Shown: positions 17,421 to 26,603, counted from the first letter of the stretch. The stretch is 64,000 nt of DNA from Thermasporomyces sp036564245 (GCA_036564245.1 DATCKU010000105.1:87360-151359); one strand, 5' to 3'. Made by a program: numbers and translations. Notes: a model not told the origin generated them from the letters alone.

Positions 17421-18191
17421 ATGACGGGTTCTGCTGCCTTCCATCCCGGTCGGTTCGCGGGCAAGGTGGTGGTCGTAACCGGCGGCGGCTCAGGTATCGG
17501 CGCCGCCACCTGCCGACGGTTCGCCGCCGAAGGAGCTTCGGTCGTGGTTGTCGACATCGACGCCACGGCGGCGAACGACGTGGTGGGCGAGATCAGCGAT
17601 GCCGGAGGGCGCGCCGTCGCCGTGTCCGCAGACGTTGCGAGAGCGGAGGACTGGCGGCGCATCGCGGAGAGCGCGCACCAACTGTCCGACCGAGTGGACG
17701 TCGTGCACTCCAATGCCGCTGTGCAGATCAGTGCGGCGGCACACGCCATGCCACTGGACGTCTGGCGACGTCACCTCGAGGTCAATCTCACCGCAGTTCA
17801 CCACGCGCTGAGCGTCTTCGCCGAAGATCTCGTTGCGCGCAGGGGCTCGCTGATTCTCACGTCCAGCGTGCACGCCTTGGCCGGGATACCCAACCATTCG
17901 GCGTATGCCGCGACCAAAGGCGCCCTGTGTGCGCTCGCTCGCGAACTCGCAGTCGAGTACGGCCCCGAGGTCCGTGTCAACGTCGTGTTGCCTGGCCCGA
18001 TCCTGACCGGTGCGTGGGGAGACGTGAGCCAGGAGGCCTTGGCGCGCGCTGGAGGGCTGACTGCTCTCGAGCGGGTCGGCCAACCCGAGGAAGTGGCAGC
18101 CGTGGTCGCCTTTCTCGCATCGTCTGATGCGTCGTATGTGACCGGGGCCAGTGTGGTGGTGGACGGCGGTTGGAGCATTCGCAAGGAATAG
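17421..18191 (+). CDS. Short-chain dehydrogenase/reductase
   Basis: 256 residues with the complete SDR pattern: NAD(P)-binding VTGGGSGIGAATCRRF near residue 20, the serine of the catalytic set in LILTSSVHALAG, the YxxxK pair in SAYAATKGALCALARELA, and the closing YVTGASVVVDGGW. The structural NAG motif after strand 4 reads SNAAV, a mild deviation. The acid after strand 2 (VVVVDID) suggests NAD preference. It lies 46 bases after the permease gene, preceded by GAGGAA, and probably oxidises or reduces the sugar or polyol brought in by the transporter. Confidence 0.9.
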   Translation: MTGSAAFHPGRFAGKVVVVTGGGSGIGAATCRRFAAEGASVVVVDIDATAANDVVGEISDAGGRAVAVSADVARAEDWRRIAESAHQLSDRVDVVHSNAAVQISAAAHAMPLDVWRRHLEVNLTAVHHALSVFAEDLVARRGSLILTSSVHALAGIPNHSAYAATKGALCALARELAVEYGPEVRVNVVLPGPILTGAWGDVSQEALARAGGLTALERVGQPEEVAAVVAFLASSDASYVTGASVVVDGGWSIRKE

Positions 18192-18206
18192 CCAGCGTGA
18201 CCAGAA

Positions 18207-18232
18207 CGTACAGCTTCACCGTAGCGTGCAAG
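18207..18232. promoter_or_regulatory. Direct-repeat site upstream of the SGNH gene
   Basis: CGTACAG (18207-18213) and CGTGCAAG (18225-18232) are spaced 18 bases start to start. They are variants of the CGTACAAG word found in the other non-coding gaps of this cluster. The binding protein, if any, is unknown. Confidence 0.4.
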
Positions 18233-18335
18233 TCTGGGTTGCCACCGGCGCTGTAACCTCGGCAATCACCCCGACGTCCCGCCTTCCGGGGGTCGTGTGC
18301 ATTCGGCGTCGACAACAGCCGGGGAGGATGGCGAC

Positions 18336-18962
18336 ATGACAGTGAAGGTTCCGCGTGGTGGACGAGTGCTCTTCATCGGCGACAGCATCACAGACGCCGG
18401 CCGCGACAAGAGTCGAGAGAACCACCTGGGCTCGGGCTACGCGATGATGGCGGCAGCATGGTTCACCGCGGCCAATCCGGAGCACCACGCAACCTTTCTC
18501 AACCGTGGTGTGAGTGGTGACCGGGTCCGTGATCTCGTCCGACGTTGGGAATCTGACTGCCTTGAGCTTGGCCCCGATGTCGTCTCCATCCTGATCGGTA
18601 TCAACGACACGTGGCGGCGTTACTCCGATGGCGAGGCGACCCCGATCGACGAGTTCGAACGGGATTACCGCCGGATGTTGGTCTCCGTGCGCGAAGAGCT
18701 CGATGCCGATCTCGTGCTGGTCGAGCCGTTCCTCATTCCGGTGAACGAGGACCAGCAGGCATGGCGAGCCGACCTCGGGCCGAAGGTCGACGTGATCCGC
18801 AGATTGGCACGCGAGTTCGGCGCCTCGTGCCTCGCGGTCGAGTCGGACTTCATCCGGCCGGGTGTGCCGACGTCGGTGTGGACGGATGACGGAGTCCACT
18901 TGACGCAGGCTGGGCATGCCCTCTTGGCGCAACGGTGGTTGAGTGTGGTCTTGCCTGGGTGA
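18336..18962 (+). CDS. SGNH/GDSL-family esterase or lipase
   Basis: 208 residues, no signal peptide. Block I is LFIGDSITDAG with the nucleophile serine, block II the glycine in LNRGVSGDR, block III IGINDTWRR with the asparagine, and block V DGVHLTQAGH with the aspartate and histidine. All catalytic residues are present. It is likely a cytoplasmic carbohydrate deacetylase or de-esterifying enzyme acting on imported, acylated sugars. ATG 18336 is chosen over other starts because GGGGAGG lies 8 bases upstream. Confidence 0.92.
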   Translation: MTVKVPRGGRVLFIGDSITDAGRDKSRENHLGSGYAMMAAAWFTAANPEHHATFLNRGVSGDRVRDLVRRWESDCLELGPDVVSILIGINDTWRRYSDGEATPIDEFERDYRRMLVSVREELDADLVLVEPFLIPVNEDQQAWRADLGPKVDVIRRLAREFGASCLAVESDFIRPGVPTSVWTDDGVHLTQAGHALLAQRWLSVVLPG

Positions 18963-19099
18963 CGCTCCGCCTCAGCTTGTCTGGTGGACGCTGTCAAGCC
19001 GATGGATTCGGCAGTCATCGCGACAGGCCGGCGAACCTCATGGCCGAAGGGCCTGGGGCCTCGCACTCTGAGCCGGCCACTTGCTGACCTCTACCAGTA

Positions 19100-19126
19100 C
19101 GTACAAGCTCCGCCAGAGCGTTCAAG
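19100..19126. promoter_or_regulatory. Direct-repeat site upstream of the FAD oxidoreductase gene
   Basis: CGTACAAG (19100-19107) and CGTTCAAG (19119-19126) are spaced 19 bases start to start, about 70 bases before the start codon. The arrangement matches the site at 18207 and suggests one regulator for the whole cluster. Confidence 0.45.
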
Positions 19127-19194
19127 CCGGTCTGCCCGAACTGCCCCTACCGTGGCGGTGACCACGGCCTCACAAACGGCGATGAGGGCAGGAC

Positions 19195-21507
19195 ATGGAG
19201 ATCTCCAGGAAACCGGCAGAGGAGCACGAGTTCGATCTCGTGGTTGTGGGTGGAGGGCTCGCCGGCCTTTGTGCCGCGGTCGCTGCGGCACGAGAAGGTC
19301 TACGCGTCGCGATTGTCCAGGACCGGCCTGTCTTTGGGGGCAACTCCTCCAGCGAGATCCGGGTCGTGCCGTACGGCGCTTCGCATGGCAGCGCGTGGGC
19401 GGGTGAGACCGGTCTGCCGCACGAGCTGATCCTCACCGACCGCGCGCACAACCATGAGCACTTCTTCGACCACGGAATGATGAACAGTCTCTACGACATG
19501 ACCCTGGCAGAGGCGGTGCGTCGAGAGCCGACCCTCACCGAGTTTCGGAACGCTTCGGTGCGCGAGGTCGTCACGGAGGCCGACCGGATCGTCGCTGTGG
19601 CGGCAAGCCAGTTGGGAAGCGAGAAGGAGCTGGTGCTGCGCGCGCATCAGTTCGTCGACGCGACCGGTGACGGCACGGTCGGGTACCTCGCCGGTGCGGA
19701 GTATCGGTACGGCCGCGAGGCACGTTCGGAGTTCGGCGAGCCGCTCGCACCCATCGAGGCCGACGACTCCACACTCGGCAGCACGATCACGATGCGCGCC
19801 AAGCGCATTGATCAACCCGTGCCGTACGAGCCCCCGGCATGGATCGCCGAATACACCCGACCCGAGGACTTCGCCCACGACCGGCGTCTTTACCACATCA
19901 AGAAGGACACGTTCGGGGGCTACTGGTGGCTGGAGGTGAACACTCCGTTCCACCAGATCGAGGACAACCAAGCGATCCGCGACGAACTGCACCGGCACGT
20001 GCTGGGAGTGTGGAACTACATCAAGAACCACAGCCGCGACGCCGAGGAGGCTCGCCACTACGCGCTCGACTGGATCGGGCAGATCCCTGGCAAGCGGGAA
20101 AGTCGGCGGCTCGTCGGAGACGTCATCGTCACCGAGCACGACCTGCACACCGACCGGGAGTGGCCGGACCGTGTGGCGTACGCAGGGTGGTGGATCGACC
20201 TGCACATCAAGGGAGGCATCAACAACCGCATCGAGCCGGGCGAACGGGAGAATATCGACGCCCGCTACTCCAACTACATACGCGTCGCGCCGTTCTCCCT
20301 TCCGCTGCGGGCCTATTACAGCCGTAACGTGGCGAACCTGTGGATGACCGGGCGCTCGCTGTCGGTCACCCATGTCGCACTGGGCCCGGTTCGCGTTCAG
20401 GTAAGCCTCGGTGCACAAGGTCAAGCGGTCGGCATAGCAGCCGCCTATGCCGTACGACACGGGTTGACACCGCGCCAGACCGCCGATCCGGACGGCCCGC
20501 ACATAGCGCGAGTCCAGCAGATCATGCTCCGTAAGGACGTACGGATCCTGGGCCTCCGCAACAACGATCCGACGGATCTCGCGCGCACGGCGGCGGTGTC
20601 CGCATCCTCGGCGGCTCCTTTGTCGATGGGAGAAACCGTCTCGGCGTGGTTGCCGCTGGACATCACTCGGGCTCAGGTCGTGCCTTTGACGGCGGATCGA
20701 CTGGACGTCGTGAGCCTTCGGATGCGGACGTCGAAGGTGACGCGGCTGGAGGTCGCGGTCGAGGAGCTGCACCGGATCTGGGATCGCGAGCACGGGAAGC
20801 GGTGCGGGTCGAGTACGGTCGACGTTCCCGCCGGCTTCGACGGCTGGGTGGATGTGCCGCTTGCCGCGCGGGTCGAGCCGAATCGGCCCCATCGGATCCT
20901 GGTGGGCGCGGCCGAGGGCGCGGAGTGGGCCGTGTCGACGTCGATTCCCACCGGTACGGTCGCGCAGTACCTCACGGTGTCGCCGGGCGGACCGGAGCCA
21001 GCCAACGCCCACCTGCCGAGTTTCTCGTACGAGGAGATCGACCTGCCGGCGTACGAGCTGTGGCGGCAGTACCGCAAGGGCGCACACCTCGTGCGGATTT
21101 CGCCGGTGTCCCGCCCGTACGAGGCGGCCGCGGTGACCAGCGGCTGTGCCTGGCCGGAAGACCTGCCGCATCTGTGGATCTCCGAGCCTGGGCTGCCCCA
21201 GTGGCTCGAGCTGCGGTGGTCAGAGCCGAAGGTCGTCCGCAACGTCGTCGTGGCCTTCGATACGAACCTCGATCTGCGTACCGATCAGCGACCCGGATTC
21301 CACCGGACGCCGGAATGCGTACGGGACTGGCGCGTGCTGGCCGAGACCGCGGAGGGCTGGCGCGAGGTCTACGCGGAGACGGGGAACTACCTGCGTCACC
21401 GTGATGTCCAGATCCCGCTGACCGAGACGAGCGCGCTGCGGATCGAGGTTCTCGCCACGAACGGCGCGGACGAGGCGCGGATCTACGAGGTCCGGGTGTA
21501 TGAGTGA
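19195..21507 (+). CDS. FAD-dependent oxidoreductase (FAD_oxidored family) with a C-terminal discoidin-like domain
   Basis: 770 residues. The start has a dinucleotide-binding motif VVGGGLAGLCAAVAAAREGL, then FGGNSSSEIRV, a hallmark of the FAD_oxidored (PF12831) group. ATGDGTVGYLAGAEY is the second FAD contact. The last 160 residues look like a beta-sandwich of the F5/8 type C kind (LPQWLELRWSEPKVVRNVVV and a closing strand). No export signal is seen. Members usually sit in glycan-use clusters, and many have no proven reaction; here oxidation of a sugar ring hydroxyl is a guess. ATG 19195 follows GAGGGCAGG. The end overlaps the next gene by eight bases. Confidence 0.85.
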   Translation: MEISRKPAEEHEFDLVVVGGGLAGLCAAVAAAREGLRVAIVQDRPVFGGNSSSEIRVVPYGASHGSAWAGETGLPHELILTDRAHNHEHFFDHGMMNSLYDMTLAEAVRREPTLTEFRNASVREVVTEADRIVAVAASQLGSEKELVLRAHQFVDATGDGTVGYLAGAEYRYGREARSEFGEPLAPIEADDSTLGSTITMRAKRIDQPVPYEPPAWIAEYTRPEDFAHDRRLYHIKKDTFGGYWWLEVNTPFHQIEDNQAIRDELHRHVLGVWNYIKNHSRDAEEARHYALDWIGQIPGKRESRRLVGDVIVTEHDLHTDREWPDRVAYAGWWIDLHIKGGINNRIEPGERENIDARYSNYIRVAPFSLPLRAYYSRNVANLWMTGRSLSVTHVALGPVRVQVSLGAQGQAVGIAAAYAVRHGLTPRQTADPDGPHIARVQQIMLRKDVRILGLRNNDPTDLARTAAVSASSAAPLSMGETVSAWLPLDITRAQVVPLTADRLDVVSLRMRTSKVTRLEVAVEELHRIWDREHGKRCGSSTVDVPAGFDGWVDVPLAARVEPNRPHRILVGAAEGAEWAVSTSIPTGTVAQYLTVSPGGPEPANAHLPSFSYEEIDLPAYELWRQYRKGAHLVRISPVSRPYEAAAVTSGCAWPEDLPHLWISEPGLPQWLELRWSEPKVVRNVVVAFDTNLDLRTDQRPGFHRTPECVRDWRVLAETAEGWREVYAETGNYLRHRDVQIPLTETSALRIEVLATNGADEARIYEVRVYE

Positions 21508-23143
21508 CAAGCCTGCCGTGTGGTTGCTGGTGGCGCAGGCGGATGATCCAGCCACACCGTACGTCCTGGCGACGCTGGGATGGTTGGCGGCTGACGTCGG
21601 TGCGCTGATCGAGGCCTATCAGGAGGCTCCGCGGGAAGGGCTGCTGTTCTCGAGCACGGGGTCCACCGTCCTCGGTGGTGACCACCTCGGGCTGTTCGCC
21701 ATGCTGTGCGCACGATTCGAGGTCACGGCGTTCGTTCTCGGCAACCCTCAGCTCCTCGCGTCCTCGCTGTGGGCGTTCGACCTCCCCATCGCCGCCTCGG
21801 CCGACGAGCCGCAGGAGTTCTACGCGCGGGCATTCGACTTCGCTGAAAGACCGCTTCCAGACCTTCGCCTCACCGGCACCGCCCAGCTCGCCGCCTATCT
21901 GTATCCGGAGATCGTGCACCGGCGGGCCCTCGGATTCCCCGATCGCGGCGAACGCATCGTGGCGGATTCGCCGGCCGATGTTGCGAAGCGCTGGCTGGAC
22001 TCGGCAAGCGGAGTAGCCTTCGGTGACCCGTCGGCGATTCAGGCGTTGCTTCCCCGGCTGATCCGGGAGAACCGGGTGGCGCTGTTCGCTCCCGCACCGC
22101 CTGTGCCCGCGGCAAGCGTGCGTTTCTCTGCGTACACCGAGCGGGTCTCGCCGGACGCGGGCGCGGCCGCGGATCTGGCGCTGGCGACGGCCAACCGCGT
22201 GATGGTCGGACGTCAGACTGGTGACGGCGACCTTTTCGAATGGTCACGCCGAGGGGTCTGCTTGCAGATCGCCGAGCCGGATCGACCCGCGTTCAGCGTG
22301 CTCGCATCGAAGCCGGTGCGATGGTCACGCGACGCCAGCGTTCCAGAGGAGTACTCCGACGCGGAGCTGCGTGCGTTCGCCGCAGAGGGACGGGTCCTTG
22401 CCGCCATGGTGTGGCATTCGGGAGAGATCGCACACAACGAGGCGATGCTCAACCTGCTCGACCTGGTGGGCTCGACCGGGCTCAAGGTCGGTATCGGCGT
22501 GCATGCCGAGCGCTATCTCACCTGTCCCCAGTGGGAGCTCATCAGCGTGAGCCGGGAGCGTGGCGGACTACGTGGTCTCGTCGAGCCACTGCTGCACTCC
22601 GGCGGCCGCGGTGTGCTCGCAGAGTACGACTGCCCGCCCGATGCACTGCATGAGCACTGCGTGGCAGCACTCGAGACGATCGCGTCGGTGGCAGGAGCCA
22701 AGCCGGACGGGTACTACGCCTTCTGCGACACCGACCTCACCACGATGGCACCGGCACGAGCAGAGGTCTATGAGGCCATCCGGCGGGCAGGTCTTTCGTA
22801 CGTCGTCTCATCGGCTCGACCCGGCCGCAACGCGATCCTCTACCAGGCGGGGGACTTCTGCGTCGTCAACCAGTCGGCTCGGTCGGTGGCTGGCTCGTCC
22901 CCTTTCGTACGCGTCACGACCGTCGAGGAGCTGCGCGAGAACACCTCCCCGACTCGGCCCGGGTGGGTGTTGGCGACTCTCGACGCTCCGGTCATCGCAT
23001 TCGCGCCTTACATCTGGCGGCACGGCTCACGTTTCATGAAGCTCGTCGACTGGTTCACCGACGCGTCCGAGCGGCTCAACGTGCTTCCCCGCACGGTGGT
23101 GCGCTACGCACGCATCCTGCGCGAGGAGGGTTACCTTCCGTGA
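21500..23143 (+). CDS. Protein of unknown function, translationally coupled to the FAD oxidoreductase
   Basis: 547 residues, no signal peptide, no membrane helix. I do not recognise a family for the N-terminal 300 residues, which start PAVWLLVAQADDPATPYVLA. The C-terminal part contains GLKVGIGVHAERYLTCPQWE, GYYAFCDTDL and IWRHGSRFMKLVDWF. Its alternating strands and helices could fit a beta/alpha barrel of the deacetylase-like sort, but no metal-ligand motif is clear. ATG 21500 lies inside the end of the oxidoreductase gene (8-base overlap), so the two products are likely needed together. It ends the cluster and converges with a TetR gene. Confidence 0.85.
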   Translation: MSDKPAVWLLVAQADDPATPYVLATLGWLAADVGALIEAYQEAPREGLLFSSTGSTVLGGDHLGLFAMLCARFEVTAFVLGNPQLLASSLWAFDLPIAASADEPQEFYARAFDFAERPLPDLRLTGTAQLAAYLYPEIVHRRALGFPDRGERIVADSPADVAKRWLDSASGVAFGDPSAIQALLPRLIRENRVALFAPAPPVPAASVRFSAYTERVSPDAGAAADLALATANRVMVGRQTGDGDLFEWSRRGVCLQIAEPDRPAFSVLASKPVRWSRDASVPEEYSDAELRAFAAEGRVLAAMVWHSGEIAHNEAMLNLLDLVGSTGLKVGIGVHAERYLTCPQWELISVSRERGGLRGLVEPLLHSGGRGVLAEYDCPPDALHEHCVAALETIASVAGAKPDGYYAFCDTDLTTMAPARAEVYEAIRRAGLSYVVSSARPGRNAILYQAGDFCVVNQSARSVAGSSPFVRVTTVEELRENTSPTRPGWVLATLDAPVIAFAPYIWRHGSRFMKLVDWFTDASERLNVLPRTVVRYARILREEGYLP

Positions 23144-23161
23144 GCTACGCGGAGGCGATGT

Positions 23162-23956
23162 TCACGCCTCCGATTGCCGGCTCTGGCAGAGCTTCGCGAT
23201 GCCGTCCAGCAGCCGGTCGAGCCCGAAGCGGAAATCAGGGTCCTCCGCGGGGTCCGACGGCGGAGGCGCGGTGCGCTCGAAGAGGCCGGATGTGAGCAGC
23301 GCGTTCATCTGCGGAAAGCGGTCCCGGTCGATCAGCTTGCCCAGCGCGCGGCCGTAGGCGCGTTCGTCCCGGACGCGGTCAACCTTCCTCGCCTGACGCC
23401 CCGCTGCAAGATCGATGGCCTGTCGGCTCGAGTGGAGTACGTACCCGGCCAGCAGGTTGATGGTGTTGAGCTTCTCGCCCCACTCGAGCCCGGTCGGTTC
23501 GAGGACCTGCAGTGCGGCCTCCATCCAGGCGACCTGATGCGGGCCGAGCGGGGGACCGTGGATCGGCAGCTCGGCTAGCCATGGGTGGGCGTCGTACATG
23601 CGGCGCAGTGCCTGTGCCCAGACGGTCAACCCGTCCCGCCAGTCCTGCTCGGGGTCCGGTTTCGGTGGCAGGCCGCTCGCCAGGTCTTGCATCAGCTCCA
23701 GCAGGTGTTCTTTCGAGCCGACGTGCGTGTAGAGCGCCATGGCCGTGACGCCGAGGCGGTTGGCGACCTTCGTCATCGACACCCCGGCGACGCCGTCGCG
23801 GTCGGCGAGGTCGACGGCAGTACGCACGATCAGCTCGACGTCGAGCTCGGCGGGTCGCCCGGTCCGCGAACGGGTGGTGAGGCGCCACAGCCGCTTCAGC
23901 TCGATGGGAACGTCATCGGCTGCCACCTGGACCTCTCTCGACCTCGCGGACGTCAC
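23162..23956 (-). CDS. TetR-family regulator
   Basis: 264 residues counting from GTG 23956. The DNA-binding domain is DVELIVRTAVDLADRDGVAG, SMTKVANRLGVTAMALYTHV, followed by a long ligand domain with DPDFRFGLDRLLDGI near the end, a layout known from TetR_C-type regulators. GTG 23956 would give a leaderless message, since a CATATA box ends only six bases before it. An alternative GTG at 23926 has GAGAGG five bases upstream and would remove ten residues. It is divergent from a membrane-protein gene with mirrored promoter sequences. Confidence 0.88.
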   Translation of the reverse strand: MTSARSREVQVAADDVPIELKRLWRLTTRSRTGRPAELDVELIVRTAVDLADRDGVAGVSMTKVANRLGVTAMALYTHVGSKEHLLELMQDLASGLPPKPDPEQDWRDGLTVWAQALRRMYDAHPWLAELPIHGPPLGPHQVAWMEAALQVLEPTGLEWGEKLNTINLLAGYVLHSSRQAIDLAAGRQARKVDRVRDERAYGRALGKLIDRDRFPQMNALLTSGLFERTAPPPSDPAEDPDFRFGLDRLLDGIAKLCQSRQSEA

Positions 23957-23976
23957 CCTAACTATATGCCATAAAG
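23957..23976. promoter_or_regulatory. Promoter/operator copy in front of the TetR gene
   Basis: Read toward the TetR gene it is CTTTATGGCATATAGTTAGG, directly followed by the GTG start. It is nearly identical to the sequence before the opposite gene. TATGGCATA is partly symmetric, fitting a TetR-type operator laid over the -10 region. Confidence 0.6.
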
Positions 23977-24025
23977 CGAGAGCGGTTGACTTTTCGCGAC
24001 CTTTTCTGCACCATGGAGGCAGTTT

Positions 24026-24045
24026 CTATATGGCATAAAGTTAGG
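24026..24045. promoter_or_regulatory. Mirrored promoter/operator copy in front of the membrane-protein gene
   Basis: CTATATGGCATAAAGTTAGG runs directly into ATG 24046. It matches the copy before the TetR gene at 17 of 20 positions, in opposite orientation. Both place a possible -10 box six bases before the start codon, as in leaderless transcripts. Confidence 0.6.
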
Positions 24046-24756
24046 ATGTCATCCATGCAGATCACCACCATTCGTCGACTCACCGGCGCCGCGGGACTGG
24101 CCGCAGCGCTCCTGCACTTCGTCGAGCTGGCGCTGTTCTTCTCTCATGCCGGGCCACCGCCGGACTCCACGGTCTTCGCCACCACGCTGGTCGCGATCAC
24201 CGGTGGCACCCTGCTGGTGGTTTTCATGACCGGGCTTCGTCACCTCGTCAAAGCCGCGGATCCGACGTACGAGTTCGTCGGCACCCTGGGGTCGATCGCC
24301 GGCTTGATGTGGGTGCTGCTCGCAAGCTACGTCTTCCTCGCCCTCGGTGCGGGTGAGGCGATTGCGTCCCCCGAGCCGATCGACCAGACCGTCGATGTCC
24401 CCGGCACCTACCTGCTCGGCGGCTCGATCGGCCGCATCATCGAGGCCCTCTGGATGGGGGCGTTCGGCTACGCGATCGTGCGCACCCAGGTGCTGCCACG
24501 CTGGATCGGCTGGTGCAGTTGCGTGATGGTGCCGATCAACCTGGCGTTCGTGCCGTCGATCTACTTCGGCAACGACCCAGCGTTCTTCTACGCGGCGAAC
24601 GGTTGGGGCACGGCAGCGCTGATGGGGTTCCTGACCATCGTCTGGATCCTCATCGCGAGCATCGCGATGCTGGCGACCAGAACCCACACGGTGTCGCTGG
24701 GGTCGCGATCAGCTGCGCCCAGCACGCCATCGCCGGCCGCATCGGTCTCGGCGTGA
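24046..24756 (+). CDS. Multi-pass membrane protein, DUF4386-like
   Basis: 236 residues with about six hydrophobic helices, starting TGAAGLAAALLHFVELALFF. The pattern resembles DUF4386 proteins, whose function is unknown. The conserved-looking YAIVRTQVLPRWIGW in the fifth segment supports this. ATG 24046 lies directly behind the mirrored promoter. An upstream in-frame start at 23986 would put the operator inside the gene and has no ribosome site. It is likely controlled by the divergent TetR protein, and the esterase gene 49 bases downstream may be co-transcribed. Confidence 0.75.
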   Translation: MSSMQITTIRRLTGAAGLAAALLHFVELALFFSHAGPPPDSTVFATTLVAITGGTLLVVFMTGLRHLVKAADPTYEFVGTLGSIAGLMWVLLASYVFLALGAGEAIASPEPIDQTVDVPGTYLLGGSIGRIIEALWMGAFGYAIVRTQVLPRWIGWCSCVMVPINLAFVPSIYFGNDPAFFYAANGWGTAALMGFLTIVWILIASIAMLATRTHTVSLGSRSAAPSTPSPAASVSA

Positions 24757-24805
24757 TCACTGTCACCACTGTCGCCGGTCTCGATCGTCGAATCACGGAG
24801 TTGTC

Positions 24806-26401
24806 ATGAACTCACTGGTCCGTCGGCTGCTCATCATGATCAGTATCGGCTGTCTCGCCGGCGTGGTGGTGATCCCCGGAGTCGCGGAGGCGCATCGTCA
24901 TGGGCCGTTGGTGCGCCTCGACTCCGGCTGGATCCGCGGTTCGGACGACGGCACGGTACGGGAGTTCCTGGGCATCCGGTTCGCCCGGCCGCCGACCGGT
25001 GACCGGCGGTGGCGACCGCCGGCCCCGGTCCGACCGTGGCACGGGATCGCGGACGCGACGAAGCCGGGGGAGCAGTGCGTTCAACTGCAGGCCGGAAGAC
25101 AGGTCGGCTCGGAGGACTGCCTGTTCCTGAACGTCACCGCCCCGTCGAAACGGCCCAAGGGCAAGCGTCTGCCGGTGATGGTCTGGTTGCACGGCGGCGG
25201 ATACACGACCGGCACCGGGAGCGCCTACGACGCACGGCGGTTGGTCGAGCAAGGTGATGTGATCGTCGTGACGCCGAACTATCGGCTCGGGGTGTTCGGC
25301 TACCTCGGGCTGCCCGGACTGCGCGGCTCAGGCACGTTCGGTCTCGCGGATCAGCTCGCGGCGCTGCGCTGGACCAAGCGCAACGCCGCGGCGTTCGGCG
25401 GCGACCCGCACAACGTGACGTTGTTCGGAGAGTCCGCCGGTGGGATGAGCGCCTGTGCGTTGCTCACTTCCCCGGCCGCGCGGGGTCTGTTCGCCAAGGT
25501 GATCATCCAGTCCGGGTCCTGCATGATCGAATGGGTGAGCGGTACGTACGTGCCGATCCCCGGCATGCCGACCTTCACGCCGTACACCTCCCTGGCGGCG
25601 AACCAGGAGACCGGCAAGTCTGCCGCCCAGCAGCTCGGCTGCCCCGAGGGCGAGGAGCTGGACTGTCTGCGTGACAAACCAGTCGCGGAACTCATGCAGG
25701 TCAACGACAGCTTCGCCAGCAACCTCGCCTACGGCACGCCACTGCTGCCGCTCGAACCGGCCAAGGCGTTGCGCAAGGGTCAGTTCCTACGGGTCCCAGT
25801 GTTGTCCGGCGGCACCAAGGACGAGGGCAACGGCTTCATCGCCGGTGCCGCCGAAGCAGGATTCCCCGTGACCGAAGAGCTGTACCCCGAGTTGGTCAAG
25901 GGCGCCTTCGGCGACGCTGCGGACAAGGTGCTGGCCGAGTACCCGCTCACCGACTACCGGTCCCCGGCGCTCGCCTGGGCGACCATCGCCAGCGACCGGG
26001 CCTGGAGCTGCCCGACGCTGGACGGCAACCAGGCGATGGCCGAGCACACCCGTGTCTACGCGTACGAGTTCGCCGATCAGAAGGCGCCGAACATCGGCAA
26101 CGTGCCGGACGACTTCCCGCCCGGCGCCCAGCACGGCAGCGAACTGCCGTACCTCTTCGATCTCGGCGGCGAACCCTGGCCCACGCTCACCGACGACCAA
26201 TGGCAACTGGCCGACCAGATGATCGGCTACTGGACCTCGTTCGCGCACTCCGGTCGACCACACGCTGCAGGTGCTCCGACCTGGCGGCCGATGCGGTCCG
26301 GCGACACGAGAGCGCTGAGCCTCGTGCCGGCGAGCCAGGGCGGCATCGAACCGGTGGACGTCGGCGCTGAGCACCGTTGCGACTTCTGGAACGAGCTGTG
26401 A
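24806..26401 (+). CDS. Secreted carboxylesterase, type B
   Basis: 531 residues with a signal peptide (RRLLIMISIGCLAGVVVIPG then AEAH). The alpha/beta-hydrolase core has the oxyanion loop VWLHGGGYTTGTG, the nucleophile in LFGESAGG (Ser210), the acid in GGTKDEGNGF (Glu340) and the histidine in GAQHGSELPYLF (His443), so the triad is complete. EDCLFLNV is a family signature. It hydrolyses carboxylic esters outside the cell; the natural substrate is unknown. ATG 24806 follows ACGGAG. It may be transcribed with the membrane-protein gene upstream. Confidence 0.92.
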   Translation: MNSLVRRLLIMISIGCLAGVVVIPGVAEAHRHGPLVRLDSGWIRGSDDGTVREFLGIRFARPPTGDRRWRPPAPVRPWHGIADATKPGEQCVQLQAGRQVGSEDCLFLNVTAPSKRPKGKRLPVMVWLHGGGYTTGTGSAYDARRLVEQGDVIVVTPNYRLGVFGYLGLPGLRGSGTFGLADQLAALRWTKRNAAAFGGDPHNVTLFGESAGGMSACALLTSPAARGLFAKVIIQSGSCMIEWVSGTYVPIPGMPTFTPYTSLAANQETGKSAAQQLGCPEGEELDCLRDKPVAELMQVNDSFASNLAYGTPLLPLEPAKALRKGQFLRVPVLSGGTKDEGNGFIAGAAEAGFPVTEELYPELVKGAFGDAADKVLAEYPLTDYRSPALAWATIASDRAWSCPTLDGNQAMAEHTRVYAYEFADQKAPNIGNVPDDFPPGAQHGSELPYLFDLGGEPWPTLTDDQWQLADQMIGYWTSFAHSGRPHAAGAPTWRPMRSGDTRALSLVPASQGGIEPVDVGAEHRCDFWNEL

Positions 26402-26603
26402 GCACGCTCGCAGAACCACGACCCGCACGGTGACGACGAGCGGCAGGCTCGGTCCGAGCCACTAGCCGATGACGAACTCGACGCGTTCTGCTGGCTGCTC
26501 ACGGAAGACCATCAGGGTTGCTGAGCGTCTGTCGCCGTGCGGCAGTGAGCTCGAGGAGGTGTCCTGACAGACTGACGTCACGCTGGCCCGGAAGGAGGGT
26601 GCC

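Noticed and set aside
26462..26590. Possible minus-strand gene tail (ATLMVFREQPAERVEFVIG)
   Set aside because: It reads like a protein C-terminus, but the frame upstream runs opposite the foldase gene with shadow-type residues. No family could be named.
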